A stretch of DNA of 18,333 nt from Nostocoides sp039812405 (lineage in GTDB: Bacteria > Actinomycetota > Actinomycetes > Actinomycetales > Dermatophilaceae). Positions 14,505 to 18,333 of the stretch are shown here, piece after piece (the first letter of the stretch is position 1; each line of letters starts with the position of its first letter). The stretch lies in the NCBI GenBank assembly GCA_039812405.1, contig JBDIAL010000049.1, positions 1 through 18,333 of the forward strand. The letters are read 5' to 3'. The translations under genes and the position numbers were made by a program. The notes beneath the pieces are model-generated. The model saw only the letters and a list, made by a program, of their open reading frames with translations. It was not told where the DNA came from and did not search any database.

Positions 14505-16234
14505 GCTGCCTCCTCGGTCGACTGCTGGCTCGTGACGATCTCCTGGTAGGTCTCGCAGGTGAGGAGGAGCTCGTCGTGGGTTCCGACGCCGACGACCCGT
14601 CCGTCGTCGAGGACGACGATCTGGTCGGCGTCGACGATCGTCGAGACGCGCTGGGCGACGACGATGACGACGGCGCGCCGGGTGACGGGGAGCAGTGCTC
14701 GCCGCAGCCGCGCGTCGGTCGCCGTGTCGAGGGCGGAGAAGGAGTCGTCGAAGAGGTAGACATCCGGCGTCGCGACGAGCGCCCGGGCGATGGCCATCCG
14801 CTGGCGCTGCCCTCCCGAGAGGTTCGTGCCGCCCTGGGCGACGGCCGCGCCGAGCCCGTCCGGCATGGCGCGGACGAAGTCGGCGGCCTGGGCGACCTCG
14901 AGGGCCGCCCACAGCTGTTCGTCGGACGCCTCGGGGTTGCCGTAGCGCAGGTTCGTCGCGACGGTGCCGGTGAACAGGTAGGGCTTCTGGGGGACGAGGC
15001 CGATGTGCGCCCACAGGTCGTCCAGAGCGGCCTCGCGGACGTCGACGCCTCCGACCCGCAGCGCACCCCCCGTCACGTCGAACAGCCGCGGCACGAGGTT
15101 GACGAGGGTCGTCTTGCCCGCACCCGTCGAGCCGACGACCGCCGTCGTCGTGCCGGGTCGGGCCGTGAACGAGACCTCCTGCAGCACCGGGGCGTCCGCG
15201 CCGGGGTAGTGGAACGAGACACGGTCGAGCTCCACGGTGACGCCGCCCGCCGGGATCGGCACGGGAGCCCGCGGCGGGGCGACGCTCGACCTCGTGTCGA
15301 GGACCTCGACGATGCGTCCGGCCGACACCGACGCCCGGGGGATCATCATCGACATGAAGGTGGCCATCATGACCGACATGAGGACCTGGAGCAGGTAGGA
15401 CATGAATGCCGTGAGCGCGCCAATCTCCATCTGCCCGGCCTCGATCCGCTTGGCGCCGAACCACAGGACGGCGACCGTCGAGGCGTTGAAGACGACCATG
15501 ACGATGGGGAAGGCCCGGGCCTGGAGCCGGCCCACGGCGAGGGCGGCGTCGGTGTAGGTCGTGTTCGCCTCGGCGAAGCGGTCCCGCTCGGCGTCCTCGC
15601 GGACGAAGGCCCGCACGACGCGGATGCCGGTGATCTGCTCGCGCAGGATCCGGTTGACGCTGTCGACGGACCGCTGCATGACGCGGAAGTTGGGGATCAT
15701 CCGGCTGATGACGAGTCCGACGGAGACGCCGAGGACCGGCACGGCGACGAGCATGAGCCAGGACAGCCCGACGTCCTCGCGCAGCGCCATGATGACGCCG
15801 CCGACCATCGTGATCGGCGCGGTGACCATGATGGCCAGGCCCATGTAGGTGACGAGCTGGACCTGCTGGACGTCGTTGGTGCTGCGCGAGATGAGGGTCG
15901 GCGCCCCGAACCGCGACACCTCCTGCGCGCTGAAGTCGAGGACCCGGGTGAAGACGCCCCGGCGCAGGTCGCGAGCCATGCCCGAGGCCGCCCGCGAGGC
16001 GAGGTAGGTCGCGGCGATCGTCGCGGCGATCTGGACGACCGAGATGCCGAGCATGACGCTGCCGGTGCGCAGGATGTATGCCGTGTCACCCTTGGCGACG
16101 CCCTGGTCGATGATGTCGCCGTTGAGGGAGGGCAGGTAGAGCGAGGCGATCGTCGACGCGAGCTGGAGGACGAGCAGCAGGCCGACCCCCCCGGCATACG
16201 GCCGGAGCCCCGAGCGGATGAGGCGGACGAGCAT
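14501..16234 (-). CDS. ABC exporter half-transporter A (permease-ATPase, degenerate ATP site)
   Basis: 577 residues. ATG 16234 overlaps the TetR stop by one base (TGATG), with GAAAGGA as ribosome site. Six membrane helices (first at about 15-38, GGVGLLLVLQLASTIASLYL) precede an ATPase domain with Walker A GSTGAGKTT (368-376), Q-loop VPQKPYLF and a perfect LSGGQRQ signature. Its catalytic positions are degenerate: Walker B reads VYLFDDSFSALD with Asp (D497) where Glu is expected, and the switch histidine is Gln (Q528, VVAQRVST). The lost functions sit exactly opposite the altered signature of subunit B, so A's Walker motifs and B's signature form the degenerate site while A's LSGGQ completes B's active site. 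This is standard for heterodimeric exporters and means A alone should hydrolyse ATP poorly. Confidence 0.94.
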   Translation of the reverse strand: MLVRLIRSGLRPYAGGVGLLLVLQLASTIASLYLPSLNGDIIDQGVAKGDTAYILRTGSVMLGISVVQIAATIAATYLASRAASGMARDLRRGVFTRVLDFSAQEVSRFGAPTLISRSTNDVQQVQLVTYMGLAIMVTAPITMVGGVIMALREDVGLSWLMLVAVPVLGVSVGLVISRMIPNFRVMQRSVDSVNRILREQITGIRVVRAFVREDAERDRFAEANTTYTDAALAVGRLQARAFPIVMVVFNASTVAVLWFGAKRIEAGQMEIGALTAFMSYLLQVLMSVMMATFMSMMIPRASVSAGRIVEVLDTRSSVAPPRAPVPIPAGGVTVELDRVSFHYPGADAPVLQEVSFTARPGTTTAVVGSTGAGKTTLVNLVPRLFDVTGGALRVGGVDVREAALDDLWAHIGLVPQKPYLFTGTVATNLRYGNPEASDEQLWAALEVAQAADFVRAMPDGLGAAVAQGGTNLSGGQRQRMAIARALVATPDVYLFDDSFSALDTATDARLRRALLPVTRRAVVIVVAQRVSTIVDADQIVVLDDGRVVGVGTHDELLLTCETYQEIVTSQQSTEEAA

Positions 16235-16905
16235 CAGGCGCGGTCCTTTCGACGGATGGTGGACACCGGCGACGCGACGGCGACGTCCGCGGTCGTGGCT
16301 CCCCGAGGGCAGCGGTGCCCTCGCGGTGGTCGGGCGAGGGCCCCGTCGAGGACGAGGTCGACGATCTCCTCGGGGGTGAGCAGCATGCCGTCGGCGATCT
16401 CCTCGTGGCTGCCGGCGAAGGTGAGGAGCCGGACGTAGTGGAGGAGCCGCTCCGGGGGGACCCGCAGCAGCGGGGCGTCGTCGGCGATGACGGTGACGAG
16501 GGCCGTCTGCACGGCGAGCCGGCCGTGGTCGTGGTCCCGACGGTGCGTGTCGCGGTCCGGCGGCGCGACGAGCCCCACCTTGCGGACGATGCCGAAGACG
16601 CCGAGCAGCCGCTCCTGGATGATCCCCACGAGGGCGAGCAGCCGGGTCCGCAGGTCGTCGTCGACCGGGATCGCCGCGATCCGCTCGAGCATGGGCGCGG
16701 TGTCGAAGGCCTTCCGCACGGCGGCGTCGACGAGCTCCTCCTTGGTGTCGAAGACCCGGAAGATCGTGCCCTCGGCGACCCCGGCCGCCTGGGCGATCTG
16801 CCGCGTCGTCACCGCCCGGCCGTGCTCGCGCAGCAGCGGGATCGTCGCCGCGACGAGGGCGGCGCGCCGCTCGTCGGGCGAGAGGGCCGGGGCACGGGGT
16901 GACAC
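16234..16905 (-). CDS. TetR-family repressor of the ABC efflux operon
   Basis: 223 residues from GTG 16905. The N-terminal HTH (about residues 10-60) reads ALVAATIPLLREHG then TTRQIAQAAGVAEGTIFRVFDTKEELV, typical TetR. The C-terminal part is the variable ligand domain; a His/Asp/Arg-rich stretch (DRDTHRRDHDHGR) and a basic tail (IRRKDRA) are noticeable. Start choice: a GTG at 16935 also opens the frame but lies inside the operator and upstream of the -10 box, so it could not be in the mRNA. The predicted transcription start falls on the GTG at 16905, giving a leaderless message. TetR is first in the operon and overlaps subunit A, so repressor and pump are made together and the repressor should shut off its own promoter until an efflux substrate binds. 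Confidence 0.92.
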   Translation of the reverse strand: MSPRAPALSPDERRAALVAATIPLLREHGRAVTTRQIAQAAGVAEGTIFRVFDTKEELVDAAVRKAFDTAPMLERIAAIPVDDDLRTRLLALVGIIQERLLGVFGIVRKVGLVAPPDRDTHRRDHDHGRLAVQTALVTVIADDAPLLRVPPERLLHYVRLLTFAGSHEEIADGMLLTPEEIVDLVLDGALARPPRGHRCPRGATTADVAVASPVSTIRRKDRA

Positions 16906-16941
16906 GCGCTCGACTATAGATGAGTGAGCACTCACTCACAA
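16906..16941 (-). promoter_or_regulatory. TetR-ABC operon promoter with embedded operator
   Basis: On the minus strand -35 TTGTGA (16941-16936) and -10 TATAGT (16918-16913) are separated by exactly 17 bp. The palindrome TGAGTGAGCACTCACTCA (16921-16938; 8-bp arms, 2-bp centre) fills the spacer and overlaps the -35, the classical layout for TetR autorepression. Seven bases (CGAGCGC) separate the -10 from the GTG start at 16905, where transcription should begin. Confidence 0.85.
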
Positions 16942-17003
16942 CCGGTTTTCACCGTGTCCGATGCGCCCTGCCCCGTGACCCGAGGACGCTCCGGGCCTCT
17001 CGG

Positions 17004-17052
17004 GAGTCGAGGTGACGACGGCCCCCGCGGTAGCCATGGCATACCTCGACTC
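17004..17052 (-). terminator. Long inverted repeat behind the methyltransferase gene
   Basis: GAGTCGAGGT (17004-17013) and ACCTCGACTC (17043-17052) pair perfectly around a 29-nt interval that contains the 8-bp palindrome GCCATGGC and a GGCATAC copy. It lies 26 bp past the methyltransferase stop, where a terminator is expected, and upstream of the TetR promoter. The large loop makes it a weaker candidate than the other hairpins. The remaining 142-bp gap shows no gene. Confidence 0.45.
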
Positions 17053-17077
17053 GCGGACAGCCGGGTTCTTGGAGCTG

Positions 17078-18333
17078 TCAGGTGACGAGGCCGTCGCGGA
17101 TGGCGTCGCGGAGGACAGGGAGCACCTCGGCGCGGACGGTGTCGGCCTCGACGTCGAGGAGGGCGGCGATGGCGACGAGGGCCCGGTCGGCGGTCAGCTC
17201 GCCGTCGGCGACGGAGAAGTATGCCGATGCCGCGGTCCCGAGGCGCAGCCGGCGGCCCAGGCCGCCGCCCTGCACGAGCTCGATGACCGCCGGGTCGGGA
17301 GCGCCGGGCCGGCCCCACCGGTGCTCGGTCACGTCGTCGGCGACGCGCCACGCCCGGGCGAGCAGGTCGGCGTCGGTGGACTCGGCGACGAGGGTCCGCG
17401 CAGCGAGTCCCGCCTCGACAACCGGGCCCATCGGGTGGCCGACCGGGCCGGTCACCTCCATGAGGTCGACGAACGGCTCCCGGTCGCCGACCGGACGCTG
17501 CAGGGTGATCACTCCGAAGCCCACCGCCGCGACGTCGCGCGAGGCGAAGTCGTCGAGCCACGCGGCATACATCGCGGCGAACTCGGCCGTCCCGCTGTGG
17601 TGGCCGCCGTCGCGGGCCCAGACCTCGGCATACTGCGCCGGGTCCTGGACGTCGCGCTGGACGACCCACGCGTCGAGGCCGGTGCCGCGGACCCAGTCCC
17701 CCACCCGCCCGCGCCAGTCGGCCCCGGCCGGGATCTCCCAGTTGCCGAGCAGCTGGGCCACCCCGCCCGGCGCGAGGAGGGAGCCGACGCCGCGGACGAT
17801 CTCGGCGACGACATCGTCGCCGGGCCGGCCGCCGTCGCGATACTCGAACAGCGGCACGCCGGCACCGCGCGGCGTGATGACGAAGGGCGGGTTGCTCACG
17901 ACGAGGTCGAACCGCTCACCCGCCACCGGCGCGAGGAGGTCGCCCTCGAGGACCCGCCACGACATCCCGTTGAGGGCGGCGTTGAACCGCGCGTAGGCGA
18001 GGGCCCGCCGGGAGGTGTCGGTCACCGTCACCGCGCGCGCATGACCGGCCAGGTGGAGGGCCTGGACGCCGCTGCCGGTCCCCAGGTCGAGGGCGGAGGC
18101 CACCGCACGGCGGATCGTCCAGTCCGCCAGCGTGGCCGAGGCGCCGCCGACGCCGAGGACGTGGTCGGGCCGCAGGGGACGGCGGGTCGCGAGCTCGCCG
18201 AGGTCGGAGGCCACCCACCAGCCGCGGGACTGGTCGCCGTAGGGCCGGATGTCGCACTCCGCGACGACGGCGTCGCCTTCGTCGCGGACCAGGCCGAGCG
18301 CCCGGGCCCCGTCGAGCCCGAGGGCGGGCAGCG
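17078..18333 (-). CDS. Class I SAM-dependent methyltransferase (5' end outside window)
   Basis: 417 residues are visible; the frame is open to the last base, so the true start lies beyond the window. The GTG at 18214 is internal: the upstream stretch (LPALGLDGARALGLVRDEGD, then CDIRPYGDQSRGWWVASDLGEL) reads as continuous protein. An N-terminal domain without enzyme motifs, like that found in actinobacterial DUF7059-type methyltransferases, precedes a Rossmann methyltransferase with SAM motif ALDLGTGSGVQALHLAGH and catalytic motif VVSNPPFVI. NPPF/NPPY is the hallmark of enzymes methylating amide or exocyclic nitrogens (HemK/PrmC, RsmC, N6-adenine types), so a release-factor, ribosomal or RNA target is more likely than a small molecule. 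A C-terminal region of about 150 residues (VTGPVGHPMGP onward) is not recognised. Followed by an inverted repeat and then the TetR operon, both on the same strand. Confidence 0.88.
   Translation of the reverse strand, partial: LPALGLDGARALGLVRDEGDAVVAECDIRPYGDQSRGWWVASDLGELATRRPLRPDHVLGVGGASATLADWTIRRAVASALDLGTGSGVQALHLAGHARAVTVTDTSRRALAYARFNAALNGMSWRVLEGDLLAPVAGERFDLVVSNPPFVITPRGAGVPLFEYRDGGRPGDDVVAEIVRGVGSLLAPGGVAQLLGNWEIPAGADWRGRVGDWVRGTGLDAWVVQRDVQDPAQYAEVWARDGGHHSGTAEFAAMYAAWLDDFASRDVAAVGFGVITLQRPVGDREPFVDLMEVTGPVGHPMGPVVEAGLAARTLVAESTDADLLARAWRVADDVTEHRWGRPGAPDPAVIELVQGGGLGRRLRLGTAASAYFSVADGELTADRALVAIAALLDVEADTVRAEVLPVLRDAIRDGLVT

Noticed and set aside
12354..16438. Two plus-strand frames opposite the ABC exporter genes
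   Set aside because: Charged low-complexity shadows; the minus strand has all ABC motifs in order with start/stop overlaps.
16906..16935. Upstream GTG start (16935) for the TetR gene
   Set aside because: It lies within the operator, upstream of the -10 box, and adds ten residues not expected before the TetR HTH.

Overview
The window is about 18.3 kb of very GC-rich, gene-dense DNA with G/C-ending codons, GTG starts, start/stop overlaps and at least one probable leaderless mRNA. This points to a high-GC actinomycete, probably Micrococcales. The family Intrasporangiaceae is my guess from general character; no rRNA or marker gene here settles it. Genes cover almost everything; no gap between genes exceeds about 180 bp. 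I see no rRNA, tRNA, CRISPR array, insertion sequence or prophage gene.

Region 1 (1-4738, plus strand) is an accessory metabolic block. It holds the end of a short-chain dehydrogenase, a flavin-dependent monooxygenase with a fused NTF2/SnoaL-like N-terminal domain (ATGA overlap), a 12-bp hairpin, a LysR regulator, and a cytoplasmic serine hydrolase of the beta-lactamase/esterase fold 5 bp behind it. Facing it is an acyl-CoA synthetase (4899-6461, minus). Together they could oxidise an alcohol or ketone, hydrolyse an ester and activate the acid as a CoA thioester, but the substrate is unknown.

Region 2 (4899-9297, minus) is topA, with four C-terminal repeats and a Lys/Ala/Thr/Ser tail, followed after 1 bp by the CoA synthetase. 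Region 3 (9298-12406) has a divergent DODA/LigB-type dioxygenase, a strong bidirectional hairpin, and a sodium:solute symporter paired with a 92-residue two-helix membrane protein.

Region 4 (12495-16941, minus) is a textbook self-regulated efflux operon: TetR regulator, then two ABC half-exporters, all overlapping at start/stop codons. The two ABC proteins have complementary defects, predicting a heterodimer with one degenerate and one active ATP site. The TetR promoter carries an 18-bp operator between -35 and -10, and transcription should begin on the GTG start codon. Region 5 (17078-18333, minus) is a class I SAM-dependent methyltransferase cut by the window edge.

The most unusual signal is not a gene. 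The hexamer GCATAC/GTATGC, usually as GGCATAC, occurs 22 times on both strands, several-fold above base-composition expectation, in several reading frames and in intergenic DNA. It forces otherwise rare codons (GCA, TAT, ATA).
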